Shown here: piece by piece, positions 12,675 to 21,945 of the stretch | Numbering within the stretch: the first letter of the stretch is position 1 | How the letters are laid out: the number at the start of each line of letters is the position of its first letter | NCBI GenBank assembly: GCA_036785325.1 | Contig: JAXIVH010000005.1 | Coordinates: forward strand, 14,712,225-14,776,224 | Length of the DNA: 64,000 bases | Reading direction: 5' to 3' | From: Urophycis tenuis | Taxonomy: Eukaryota > Chordata > Actinopteri > Gadiformes > Phycidae | Notes under the pieces: model-generated | The model's database searches: none | What the model was told of the DNA's origin: nothing | Seen by the model: the letters and a program-made list of their open reading frames with translations, nothing else | Made by a program: the position numbers and the translations under genes

Positions 12675-14008
12675 ATGCAGCTCACAGATGTCCTCACAGA
12701 CATGTTCAACACCTCCTTGAGCCAAGCTGTTGTCCCCACTTGCTTCAAGAGCACCACCATCATCCCGGTACCGAAGAAGGCCTCTCCATCCTGCTTCAAC
12801 GACTACCGCCCCGTTGCACTGACCCCCATCATCATGAAGTGCTTCGAGCGGCTGGTCATGCAACACATCAAATCCATCCTCCCCCCTTCACTGGACCCAT
12901 TCCAGTTTGCATATCGGGCCAACAGGTCGACCGATGATGCAATCTCCACCGTCCTCCACTCAGCCCTCATCCACCTGGAGACCAAGGACCCGTATGTGAG
13001 GATGCTGTTCCTTGACTTTAGTTCAGCCTTCAACACGATCATCCCTCAGCAGCTGATCAGGAAGCTGGACTGTCTAGGACTACAGACCTCACTGTGTAAC
13101 TGGTTGTTGGACTTCCTGACCGGAAGACCGCAGGCAGTCAGGGTCGGCAGGAACGCATCCAGCACAATCATGCTGAACACAGGGGCCCCCCTAGGATGCG
13201 TGCTGAGCCCCCTTCTCTTCACCCTGCTGACCCACGACTGCACTCCATCCTTCAACAACAACCTCTTCGTCAAGTTTGCGTACGACACGACTGTGGTGGG
13301 ACTCATCAACCACAACGATGAGTCAAACTACAGGGAAGAGGTGAGCCAGCTGGCCGTGTGGTGCAGGGACAACAATCTCTCTCTCAACGTGCAGAAGACG
13401 AAGGAGATTGTTGTCGACTTCCGTAGAGCCTCCACCCAGCACCCCCCACTGACCATCGACGGGCTGCTGTGGAGAGAGTGAGCAGCACCAAGTTCCTGGG
13501 GGTGCATCTCACTGAGGACCTCTCCTGGAACTGCAACACCACAACACTGGCCGGCAAAGCTCAGCAGCGCCTCTACTTTCTACGCAAACTTCGGAGAGCG
13601 AGAGCACCTGCCCCCATCATGTGCTCCTTCTACCGGGGAACCACCGAGAGCATCCTGACCAGCTGCATCACTGTGTGGTACGGCGGTTTCACTGCATCCT
13701 GTAGGAAGACCCTGCAGCGCATAGTGAGAGCAGCTGAGAAGATCATCGGTGCTCCCCTCCCCTCCCTCCAGGACATCTACAATACACGCCTGTCCCGCAA
13801 AGCATTCAGCATTGCGGGTGACTCCACCCACCCCTCCCACTGCCTCTTCAACCTCCTGCCCTCTGGGAGGAGGATGAGGAGTCTCAAGGCAAGGACCAGC
13901 AGACTGAAGGACAGCTTCATCCACCAGGCAGTCAGGATGCTGAACTCCCACTCAGCACTGACCCCCCTTCTTTCTCTGCCCTGTGCCTCCACAAACATTG
14001 GACACTGA
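12675..14008 (+). pseudogene. Degraded LINE reverse transcriptase
   Basis: Two overlapping frames (12675-13481 and 13469-14008) together cover the reverse transcriptase and thumb/C-terminal region of a CR1/L2-type ORF2. The catalytic Asp-Asp pair is damaged (FAYD) and the frame is broken, so no active enzyme is expected. It is part of the enclosing LINE and not a host gene. Confidence 0.85.
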
Positions 14009-14159
14009 CACCAACCCCCTCCCATTCTCCCCCTCCCACCATTCCCATTCCCAGCCCCCCCCCGCCCCCCCCCCCACACACACACACACCCCTGGACTTT
14101 AACCCCCTGGCCTTTAAAGTCTCCCCCTGGACTTTAAACCCCCACCCATCCACCACCAC

Positions 14160-14282
14160 ACACCTGCTCACCACCATGCACAGCCCCACCACCCCTACCA
14201 CCTACCACCATGCACAGCCCCACCACCCCCCTCCACCATGCACAGCCCCACCACCCCCCACCACCACCATGCACAGCCACTT
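14160..14282 (+). repeat. Minisatellite in the LINE 3' untranslated region
   Basis: Four imperfect copies of a unit built on CACCATGCACAGCCCCACCA, separated by variable CCACC-rich spacers, directly after C and CA runs at 14050-14090. Confidence 0.75.
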
Positions 14283-14689
14283 TACACTTTAGTACTGTCC
14301 ATAAATCTGTCCATATATAAATCTTTTCCGTATATAAATCTGTTAAATAACTGTTCATAGTACTGTTTATACTGTCCTATACTGTTCATAATGTTCATAA
14401 CATCCATACTGTTTATTTATTACTATTACTGTCATTACCCCCATACTGCACCTCTTACTGTTTACTGTTTACCATTTACTGTTTCATTGCACATACTCAC
14501 GACCACCGTAGCATTTTTATTCTTATTTCGATTTTTGATACCTATATTTTTATATATTTATATTGCATGCTGTCTTGCACCAGGGATTGAGGGAAACGGC
14601 ATTTCGGTTCTTGTGTATGGCCTGTACATTCACGGAAACTGACAATAAAGTTTACTTGAATCTTGAATGCAGAGGCTGGCCACAAACAA

Positions 14690-15420
14690 CGGTTGAGAAC
14701 TGAAGGTCCTCCTTGCTGGCGGACCTGAGACCCGACATGACCCAGTGGAGCCTGTCGACCCACCTGTGACCCCATGGCCCGAAGCAGCCTTCATGGAGTG
14801 ATGGAACCGTACACACAATCTGTGTGGTCTGTTGGGTAAGCCTGTGGATGATATGCTTTGGTGCGGTGGAGCTTCACCTCAGACGTAAACTGGGGACCTC
14901 GGGCCGAGGGATGGCTTAAATGGGCATCCCAAGTGCCAATGAAAGCCTGAGCCACCTTGGCAGACGTAGTCGCCACTAGTGGAATGGGAGCTGACCTGCT
15001 CTGGGAACAAAGCGATGATCAAGGTTCACCATGTCCAAATACCCCCAGCTTCACTGTGAGTCGATGCGGGAAGTCCTTCTCGACGTCCACCTTCGATGGC
15101 AACGGCACCGGCCTGTCCTCTGTGATGCGGTGCCCAAGGAGGACCATAGAGGACAGCCCAGCTTGGTGCCTGATTGAGCTCGCCAATGATGCCAAGGGTC
15201 TCCGCATCGAACTCTGCTTCAGCCACGGCGAGGTTCGCCGGGTCGAGGCTGAGCTGGGACATAGACAGGCGGGCCAGTGGTCCAGACGTGATGTTCTGCT
15301 CCATGCTCGGTGGTGGTAGATGAGAAGGCGGGTGGAAGAACACGCCAGAAGTCGAGAGCGTGGTGTTCAGCAGAGAACCACTGAGTACATATGGGAGTGA
15401 AGTGAGAGCCATTCCAGATA
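14690..15420 (-). mobile_element. Decayed Ty3/gypsy pol remnant (integrase core)
   Basis: On the minus strand a frame at 14976-14791 reads RGPQFTSEV and KLHRTKAYHPQA, the typical D-x-G-x-Q-F and AYHPQ blocks of gypsy-type integrase. A neighbouring frame continues with RFHHSMKAA. The usual acidic residue before GPQF is replaced (SARGPQF), and the frames are interrupted. The part at 15020-15412 is probably further upstream pol sequence but is not recognisable with confidence. It lies next to the CR1/L2 LINE, which may have inserted into it. Confidence 0.6.
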
Positions 15421-16092
15421 GAAAATCAACACAGAGGTGGGTACCTTTGCCATTCTGGCCAAACCAAACTGTAGCCTGCCATTCCCAAAGCTATTTAGGT
15501 TTCTCTGAGCTCATTTCAGAGAATCTACATTCGTTGTTGCGTTTGTAAACAGCAACACATCTTTTGAATTGTCCAAATCTGTACTTCTGCAAGAACAATT
15601 GTCTCCTTTGTTTTCTTGTTTACAAGGGTGACGAGTCCCGCCCCCTCTATTATTATAAGATTGGATGCCTGAGAAGGAGTGGCAGTGAAGACACCAGTGC
15701 CTTTCTGCAGCACAACACGCACCATTCCAATGAATAGTGGTGATACGTTTGTTAAAGGTTTACAAAAACCCTTCTCTGTGGCAGATCAGGATACGACTGC
15801 TCCTCTTCAACTAGCATCACCATTCTGTATCTCCTTGACACATTATATCCATCCAGCCTTTAATGAACACTGATAGGCATAAAAACTTATCAGATTAATT
15901 AAGTTCATAATGATTGAAGAGGTTTTTAGGAATGTCTGGGCTGGCTTGAGACCAATGGGGGTGTCGGTGAGAACACAGGGTTGTCCAGTCAAAGGTTCCA
16001 AAGTTCAAAGGTTTTATTTCCCATAGGTGTGAGCAGGGCTGTATGGATGTGTGTGTGTCAGTAGTAAGTTGGTGGGTGATATGCATGTATAG

Positions 16093-16156
<64 letters not shown>

Positions 16157-16552
16157 GTACGTTCTGTTTGTGTGGTCTCTAGGAAGCAAAACAAATGTGC
16201 ACAATCAGCTCCACAATTCAATATGTAATAAGAATTTACCACAACAAATTAATCAAACTCACATTTCTCAGTTACGCACACAAGGAGCTCACAGGTTTCT
16301 CCAAACAAAGGCTCAGGCTTCACTGTCTCTGAACAAAGGGAGTGAGTGTAGTCACAGGTGTGGCTTAAATAGTCTGTGGCAGGGCAGGGAGTGATTGAGT
16401 GATTGAGATGGGCTAATTGGAGCTGATTGAACCGAGTGGGAAAACGAATGGGCAAAGAAAGGGGCGTGGCTCTGGGTCTGTGAGATGAGGAGGGAACAGA
16501 GAATCTTCTAAACAATGATAATAAACTAATAAAATGTGACGTGATGATATAT
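15421..16552. other. Gene-free sequence with a (TG)n microsatellite
   Basis: A (TG)n tract of about 60 bp lies at 16096-16154. The rest is unique sequence without supported exons. Confidence 0.5.
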
Positions 16553-16565
16553 GATTTTTAAACAT
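16553..16565 (+). repeat. Target-site duplication of the RTE element, 3' side
   Basis: GATTTTTAAACAT, an exact 13-base match to 19927-19939. It directly abuts the (CATC)n end of the retrotransposon. The terminal CAT could partly belong to the CATC repeat. Confidence 0.85.
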
Positions 16566-16590
16566 CCATCCATCCATCCATTTCTGCCGC

Positions 16591-19500
16591 TTATCCGGGG
16601 TCGGGTCGCGGGGGCAGCAGCCTGAGGAGGGAAGCCCAGACTTCCCTCTCCCCAGCCACTTCGTCCAGCTCTTCCGGGGGGATCCCGAGGCGTTCCCAGG
16701 CCAGCCGAGAGACATAGTCCCTCCAGCGTGTCCTGGGTCTTCCCCGGGGCCTCCTCCCGGAGGGACGTGCCCGGAACACCTCCCCAGGGAGGCGTCCAGG
16801 GGGCATCCTCACTAGATGCCCGAGCCACCGCAACTGGCTCCTCTCGATGCGGAGGAGTAGCGGTTCTACTCTGAGCCCCTCCCGGATGACCGAGCTTCTC
16901 ACCCTATCTCTAAGGGAGAGCCCGGACACCCTGCGGAGGAAACTCATTTCGGCCGCTTGTATTCGCGATCTCGTTCTTTCGGTCACTACCCACAGCTCGT
17001 GACCATAGGTGAGGGTAGGAACGTAGATTGACCAGTAAATCGAGAGCTTCGCCTTTCGGCTCAGCTCCTTCTTCACCATGACGGACCGGTGCAGGGCCCG
17101 CATCACTGCCGACGCCGCACCGATCCGTCGGTCAATCTCCCGCTCCATCCTCCCCTCACTCGTGAACAAGACCCCGAGATACTTGAACTCCTCCACTTGA
17201 GGCAGAATCTCCTCCCCGACCCGGAGAGTGCACTCCACCCTTTTCCGGCCGAGAACCATGGCCTCGGATTTGGAGGTGCTGATCCTCATCCCAGCCGCTT
17301 CACATTCGGCTGCGAACCGCTCCAGTGAGAACTGAAGGTCACGGCCCGATGAAGCCAACAGGACAAGATCATCTGCGAAAAGCAGTGACGCAATCCTGAG
17401 GCCACCGAACCGTAACCCCTCAACGCCCTGGCTGCGCCTAGAAATTCTGTCCATAAAAGTTGTGAACAGAATCGGTGACAAAGGGCAGCCCTGGCGGAGG
17501 CCAACTCTCACCGGAAACAGGCTCGACTTACTGCCGGCAATGCGGACCAAGCTCTGGCATCGGGAGTACAGGGACCCGATGGCCCGTAACAGCGGGCCCG
17601 GTACCCCATACTCCCGGAGCACCCCCCACAGGGCTTCTCGAGGGACACGGTCGAACGCCTTCTCCAAGTCCACAAAGCACATGTAGACTGGTTGGGCGAA
17701 CTCCCATGCACCCTCGAGCACCGCGCCAAGGGTATAGAGCTGGTCCACAGTTCCACGGCCGGAACGAAAACCACATTGCTCCTCCTGAATCCGAGGTTCG
17801 ACTATCCTACGGACCCTCCTCTCCAGGACCCCCGAATAGACCTTACCGGGGAGGCTGAGGAGTGTGATCCCCCTGTAGTTGGAGCACACCCTCCGGTCCC
17901 CCTTTTTGAAGAGGGGAACCACAACCCCGGTCTGCCAATCCAGAGGCACTGCCCCCGATGTCCACGCGATGCTGCAGAGACGTGTCAACCAAGACAGCCC
18001 CACAGCATCCAGGGCCTTTAGGAACTCGGGGTGGATCTCGTCCACCCCCGGGGCCTTGCCACCGAGGAGCTTTTTAACCACCTCGGCGATCTCAGCCCCG
18101 GAGATAGGAGAGTCCCCCCCCAAGTCCCCAGACCCTGCTTCCTCAGTGGAAGGCGTGTTGGTGGGATTGAGGAGGTCTTCGAAGTATTCCCCCCACCGAT
18201 TCACAACGTCCCGAGTCGAGGTCAGCAGCGCCCCGTCTCTCCCATACACGGTGTTGACAGAGCACTGCTTCCCCCTCCTGAGACGCCGGATGGTGGTCCA
18301 GAACCCCCTCGAAGCCGTTCGGAAGTCCTTCTCCATGGCCTCACCAAACTCCTCCCACACCCGAGTTTTTGCCTCTGCAACCACCGACGCCGCGCCCCGC
18401 TTGGCCCGCCGGTACCCATCAGCTGCCTCAGGAGTCCCGTGGGCCAAAAAGGCCCGGTAGGACTCCTTCTTCAGCTTGACGGCATCCCTTACCGCTGGGG
18501 TCCACCAGCGGGTTCGGGGGTTGCCGCCACGACAGGCACCGACGACCTTACGGCCACAGCTCTGGTCGGCCGCTTCAACAATGGAGGCACGGAACAAGGT
18601 CCACTCGGACTCTATGTCCCCCGCCTCCCCCGGGACATGGTTGAAGCTCTCCCGGAGGTGGGAGTTGAAGCTCGTTCTGACAGGAGATTCAGCCAGACGT
18701 TCCCAGCAGACCCTCACAGAACGTTTGGGTCTGCCAGGTCTGACCGGCATCTTCCCCCGCCATCGGAGCCAACTCGCCACCAGGTGGTGATCAGTTGACA
18801 GCTCCGCCCCTCTCTTCACCCGAGTATCCAAGACATGCGGCCGCAAGTCCGATGATACAACTACAAAGTCGATCATCGAACTGCGGCCTAGGGTGTCCTG
18901 GTGCCAAGTGCACATGTGGACACCCTTATGCTTGAACATGGTGTTCGTTATGGACAATCCATGACGAGCACAGAAGTCCAACAACAAAACACCACTCGGG
19001 TTCAGATCAGGGGGACCGTTCCTCCCAATCACGCCCCTCCAGGTCTCACTGTCATTGCCCACATGGGCGTTGAAGTCCCCCAGCAGAACAAGGGAGTCCC
19101 CAGACGGGGCGCTTTCTAACACCCCCTCCAAGGACTCCAGAAAGGGTGGGTACTCCGAACTGCCGTTCGGTGCATAAGCACAAACGACAGTCAGGACCCG
19201 TCCCCCCACCTGAAGGCGGAGGGAGGCTACCCTCTCGTCCACCGGGGTGAACCCCAACGTACAGGCGCCGAGCCGGGGGGAAATAAGCAATCCCACCCCC
19301 GCTCGGCGCCTCTCCCCAGGGGCAACTCCAGAGTGGAAAAGAGTCCAACCCCTCTCAAGGACGCTGGTTCCGGAGCCCAAACTGTGTGTCGAGGTGAGCC
19401 CGACTATGTCCAGCCGGTACCTCTCAGCCTCGCACACCAGCTCCGGCTCCTTCCCCGCCAGAGAGGTGACGTTCCACGTCCCCAGAGCTAGCTTCTGCAG

Positions 19501-19770
19501 CTGAGGGTCGGACCGCCCAGGTCCCCGCCTCCTGCTGCCGCCCAGCTCACATCGCACCCGACCCCTTTGGCCCCTCCCACGGGTGGTGAACCCATGGGAA
19601 GAGGGTCCCGCGTCGTTCCTTCGGGCTGTGCCCGACCGGGCCCCGCGGGCGTAGACCCGGCCACCAGGCGCTCGCCAACGGGCCCTTCCCCCAGGCCTAG
19701 CTCCAGGGGGGGGCCCCGGTGACCCACGTCCGGGCAAGGGAAACTCCGTGCCAAAGTTACTTTTCATCAT
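16591..19770 (-). CDS. RTE/Rex3-type endonuclease-reverse transcriptase polyprotein
   Basis: An uninterrupted 1059-residue frame. Residues 1-95 are a basic, Pro/Arg/Gly-rich region. An APE-like endonuclease follows: LGTWNVTSL (Asn100), GDFNAHVG (Asp232, Asn234), MIDFVV (Asp301) and STDHH (326-329). Where APE-type enzymes usually have a glutamate after strand 2 this protein reads GLTSTHSLGSG (about 124-134). The reverse transcriptase shows FKKGDRRVCSNYRGITL, FVDLEKAFDR (Asp701), GLRQGCPLSP and FADD (798-801), so its catalytic aspartates are intact. The basic C-terminus reads GRRPRGRPRTRWRDYV. The start chosen is the first ATG after an in-frame TAG at 19809-19807; a second ATG follows immediately. 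Predicted role: target-primed reverse transcription of its own RNA. Confidence 0.9.
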   Translation of the reverse strand: MMKSNFGTEFPLPGRGSPGPPPGARPGGRARWRAPGGRVYARGARSGTARRNDAGPSSHGFTTRGRGQRGRVRCELGGSRRRGPGRSDPQLQKLALGTWNVTSLAGKEPELVCEAERYRLDIVGLTSTHSLGSGTSVLERGWTLFHSGVAPGERRRAGVGLLISPRLGACTLGFTPVDERVASLRLQVGGRVLTVVCAYAPNGSSEYPPFLESLEGVLESAPSGDSLVLLGDFNAHVGNDSETWRGVIGRNGPPDLNPSGVLLLDFCARHGLSITNTMFKHKGVHMCTWHQDTLGRSSMIDFVVVSSDLRPHVLDTRVKRGAELSTDHHLVASWLRWRGKMPVRPGRPKRSVRVCWERLAESPVRTSFNSHLRESFNHVPGEAGDIESEWTLFRASIVEAADQSCGRKVVGACRGGNPRTRWWTPAVRDAVKLKKESYRAFLAHGTPEAADGYRRAKRGAASVVAEAKTRVWEEFGEAMEKDFRTASRGFWTTIRRLRRGKQCSVNTVYGRDGALLTSTRDVVNRWGEYFEDLLNPTNTPSTEEAGSGDLGGDSPISGAEIAEVVKKLLGGKAPGVDEIHPEFLKALDAVGLSWLTRLCSIAWTSGAVPLDWQTGVVVPLFKKGDRRVCSNYRGITLLSLPGKVYSGVLERRVRRIVEPRIQEEQCGFRSGRGTVDQLYTLGAVLEGAWEFAQPVYMCFVDLEKAFDRVPREALWGVLREYGVPGPLLRAIGSLYSRCQSLVRIAGSKSSLFPVRVGLRQGCPLSPILFTTFMDRISRRSQGVEGLRFGGLRIASLLFADDLVLLASSGRDLQFSLERFAAECEAAGMRISTSKSEAMVLGRKRVECTLRVGEEILPQVEEFKYLGVLFTSEGRMEREIDRRIGAASAVMRALHRSVMVKKELSRKAKLSIYWSIYVPTLTYGHELWVVTERTRSRIQAAEMSFLRRVSGLSLRDRVRSSVIREGLRVEPLLLRIERSQLRWLGHLVRMPPGRLPGEVFRARPSGRRPRGRPRTRWRDYVSRLAWERLGIPPEELDEVAGEREVWASLLRLLPPRPDPG

Positions 19771-19806
19771 TGGGGTCTTTGAGCCACTCTTCGTCTGGAC
19801 CCTCGC

Positions 19807-19920
19807 CTAGGACCTGTTTGCCTTGGGTGACCCTACCAGGGGCATGAAGCCCCCGACAATATAGCCCCCAGGGTCATTGGGACACGCAAACCCCTCCACC
19901 ACGTTAAGGTGGCAGCTCAT
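19807..19920 (-). other. 37-codon leader ORF in frame with the RTE polyprotein
   Basis: An ATG six bases inside the element's 5' end opens a 37-codon frame (MSCHLNVVEGFACP at the start, GSPKANRS at the end) that stops at TAG. This frame is the same as that of the main polyprotein, from which it is separated only by the TAG and 12 further codons. It could be an upstream ORF, an N-terminal extension reached by readthrough, or a former part of the polyprotein. No domain is recognised. Confidence 0.5.
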
Positions 19921-19926
19921 GGAGGG

Positions 19927-19939
19927 GATTTTTAAACAT
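19927..19939 (+). repeat. Target-site duplication of the RTE element, 5' side
   Basis: GATTTTTAAACAT, identical to 16553-16565, abutting the element's 5' end. Confidence 0.85.
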
Positions 19940-20929
19940 ATCCCCTTAAAAGACAGAAATGTGACAAAAGGAGAGCCAAGTAAGCATTTGCAGTATAACT
20001 CAACTTTGCTCAAGGAATTGAGCAAATAATTTAGTTTGGCATATTTTGCATAATACCTTTTTGCATAATAATTTACAAATGGGAAGATTGTGGACGCATG
20101 GAGGCAGGAGGCGTGTTGTTGTTGTAAAATGTCGTTCTCTCTGTGAATGAGAGCACACAGTCAGTGTTGAGAACCTACACTGCTTTGAATAGTGTTATCT
20201 TTTGTACTCATATTGTGACATTGCATTGTATTCATGTAGCCTATTTATGTTATTCCTTACAGAAAGTAACATGAATGCACAAGCCTTTGACCTTTTGACC
20301 AATATGGAATGGACCATCACAATAACCTTATTCAACAGACATCCAACACAAATATAATCTAATTTGATGCTTGGAATCTCTAGTTCAAAACAATAACAAA
20401 ATACATAGTTTGATAACGTTGTATAGTAGCATGGGAACATGGGACTGAAAATATATGACATGAATTGGGTACGATGCACGAAGGCTTTCTTGATGTTACG
20501 TTATGTCACGCTTATTCCTGTTATGTTACTTGAGGCTATTGGTGATTAACATGAAGTAACATATGGTTAACTTGCTAACTTACCATTAGATGAGTTGGCT
20601 GTCGCTAATGTTATGTGACATATTCAGGGGCGGGATACCCCAGCGCTGTTATCCTTGGTCAAAAACACCATACAAAAAGTGACTTCATGAGCGCATTGAA
20701 CATTGTTGGTCAACTCCTAATAGTGTTGCTGCACCCTGTATCCCACATCATTAGATTCTACTTGCGGTGATAGCTGACTGGGGGGATTACATAGATGTTT
20801 TTTTTTTTTTTTTTTTTTTTTTGTGAGACATGTGTTGGATGTATCAGATATTCATGCTGTGAATTACAGTGATCTGTCAAAGGGAACAGACAATCACTGC
20901 TATGAGTCCCATGTGTCCAGCGGTGTATA
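19940..20929. other. Gene-free AT-rich sequence
   Basis: Unique AT-rich sequence with a T run of about 25 at 20798-20822. No coding or RNA feature seen. Confidence 0.4.
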
Positions 20930-21020
20930 TCAGAATCAGCTTTATTTGCCAAGTATGTTCACAAAAATACAAGAAAATTGACTCCGGTTTTTCAATGCAC
21001 AATGTACAGACACAGACTAT
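20930..21020 (-). mobile_element. 3' end fragment of a CR1-group (Rex1-like) LINE
   Basis: The plus strand reads CAGAATCAGCTTTATTTGCC, so the minus strand ends in GGCAAATAAAGCTGATTCTG. I recall this as the 3' terminus of a common fish CR1/Rex1-type LINE. Only the untranslated end is present. Confidence 0.55.
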
Positions 21021-21030
21021 AATATACTAA

Positions 21031-21139
<109 letters not shown>

Positions 21140-21495
21140 TGGGCGGCACGGTGGTGCAGTGGTTAGCACTGTCGCCTCACAGCAAGAGGGTTCTGGGTTC
21201 GAATCCACCTGGGACCTTTCTGTGTGGAGTTTGCATGTTCTCCCCGTGCTTGCGTGGGTTCTCTCCGGGTACTCCGGCTTCCTCCCACAGACCAAAAACA
21301 TGCAGGTTTGGGATTAGGTTAATTGGTGTCTCTAAATTGACCATAGGTGTGTATGTAAGTGTGAATGGTTGTTCGTCTCTATATGTTAGCCCTGTGATTG
21401 GCTGGTGACCTGTTCAGGGTGTACCCCGCCTCTCGCCCGTTGTAGCTGGGATTGGCTCCAGCGACCCTCTAGAGGATAAGCGGTACAGAAATGGA
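21140..21495 (+). mobile_element. tRNA-headed interspersed repeat (SINE-like)
   Basis: Starts GGGCGGCACGGTGGTGCAGT. It has an A box (TGGTGCAGTGG, 21152-21162) and a B box (GGTTCGAATCC, 21196-21206), followed by a long non-tRNA body with CCCGTGCTTGCGTGGGTTCT and AAACATGCAGG. It ends near GGATAAGCGGTACAGAAATGG and a short TAATAATGATAATG tail. I recall this body as one of the most widespread repeats in fish genomes. It sits about 450 bp upstream of the lectin gene's first exon. Confidence 0.75.
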
Positions 21496-21945
21496 TAATA
21501 ATAATGATAATGTATTTTAAAAAAAACATCAGCGTCCTGGTTCCTGAAGAGGTTGTGGCTTTGCAGCCTCTATGCAACCTCACCAATCTTACCTTGAACA
21601 AAACCACATTTTACCTGGGTTTACACATTGTTTGAAACATTCAGGATAATGCAAGTACACAACTGAACATTTACAGATGTTTACATAATTTGAAGATATA
21701 GTGGCAAAATATGGAAATATAATTTACATACAAACAGTGATACATGTCTGTTGGGCAATGTTAACCTATAAGAGACACAAAAGCTAAACTCGCAACTGAT
21801 GATGAGGAAACAACATGTTGATAAGAGGTAGGTAGACCTTTGAGAAAATTGTACATTTATTCTGAAATCTTGGCTTTGTTGTCTAAAAATTCAAATAATT
21901 AGATTTTATTGTTTCTTTCTGTATTTAGTTTTGCAGGGATCTAAT
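21496..21945. other. Unique AT-rich sequence upstream of the lectin gene
   Basis: No gene in this stretch. A possible 3' splice site (TTTTGCAG ending at 21936) lies just before the lectin start codon, so an upstream untranslated exon is possible. Confidence 0.35.

Larger units (their letters stand above)
12640..14668 (+). mobile_element. 5'-truncated CR1/L2-group non-LTR retrotransposon
   Basis: The reverse transcriptase domain is clear: VPKKASPSCFNDYRPVALTP, then FLDFSSAFNTI (motif A), then GAPLGCVLSPLLF (motif B-like). The endonuclease half is absent, so the copy is truncated at its 5' end. The catalytic motif C reads FAYD instead of FADD (Tyr codon at 13281-13283), and a frame change near 13470 separates the reverse transcriptase from its C-terminal part (about 13469-14008, with AQQRLYFLRKLRRA and TSCITVWYGG). 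The 3' region contains CCACCATGCACAGCC repeats and ends with AATAAAGTTTACTTGAATCT. The left limit is approximate. Confidence 0.85.
16566..19926 (-). mobile_element. Full-length RTE-clade (Rex3-type) non-LTR retrotransposon
   Basis: An element of about 3.36 kb on the minus strand, bounded by a perfect 13-bp target-site duplication (16553-16565 and 19927-19939). Its 3' end is a short (GATG)n tail (CATC on +) almost directly after the stop codon; a very short 3' end with GATG-type repeats is what I recall for Rex3 elements. A 156-nt leader precedes the single large frame encoding endonuclease and reverse transcriptase. The GC-rich element contrasts with its AT-rich flanks. The identical duplications and open frame argue for a recent insertion. 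Name assignment is from remembered family traits. Confidence 0.9.

Noticed and set aside
17475..18798. Long plus-strand frames opposite the RTE polyprotein (up to 255 codons)
   Set aside because: They are antisense shadows caused by the GC-rich codon usage of the minus-strand retrotransposon ORF.
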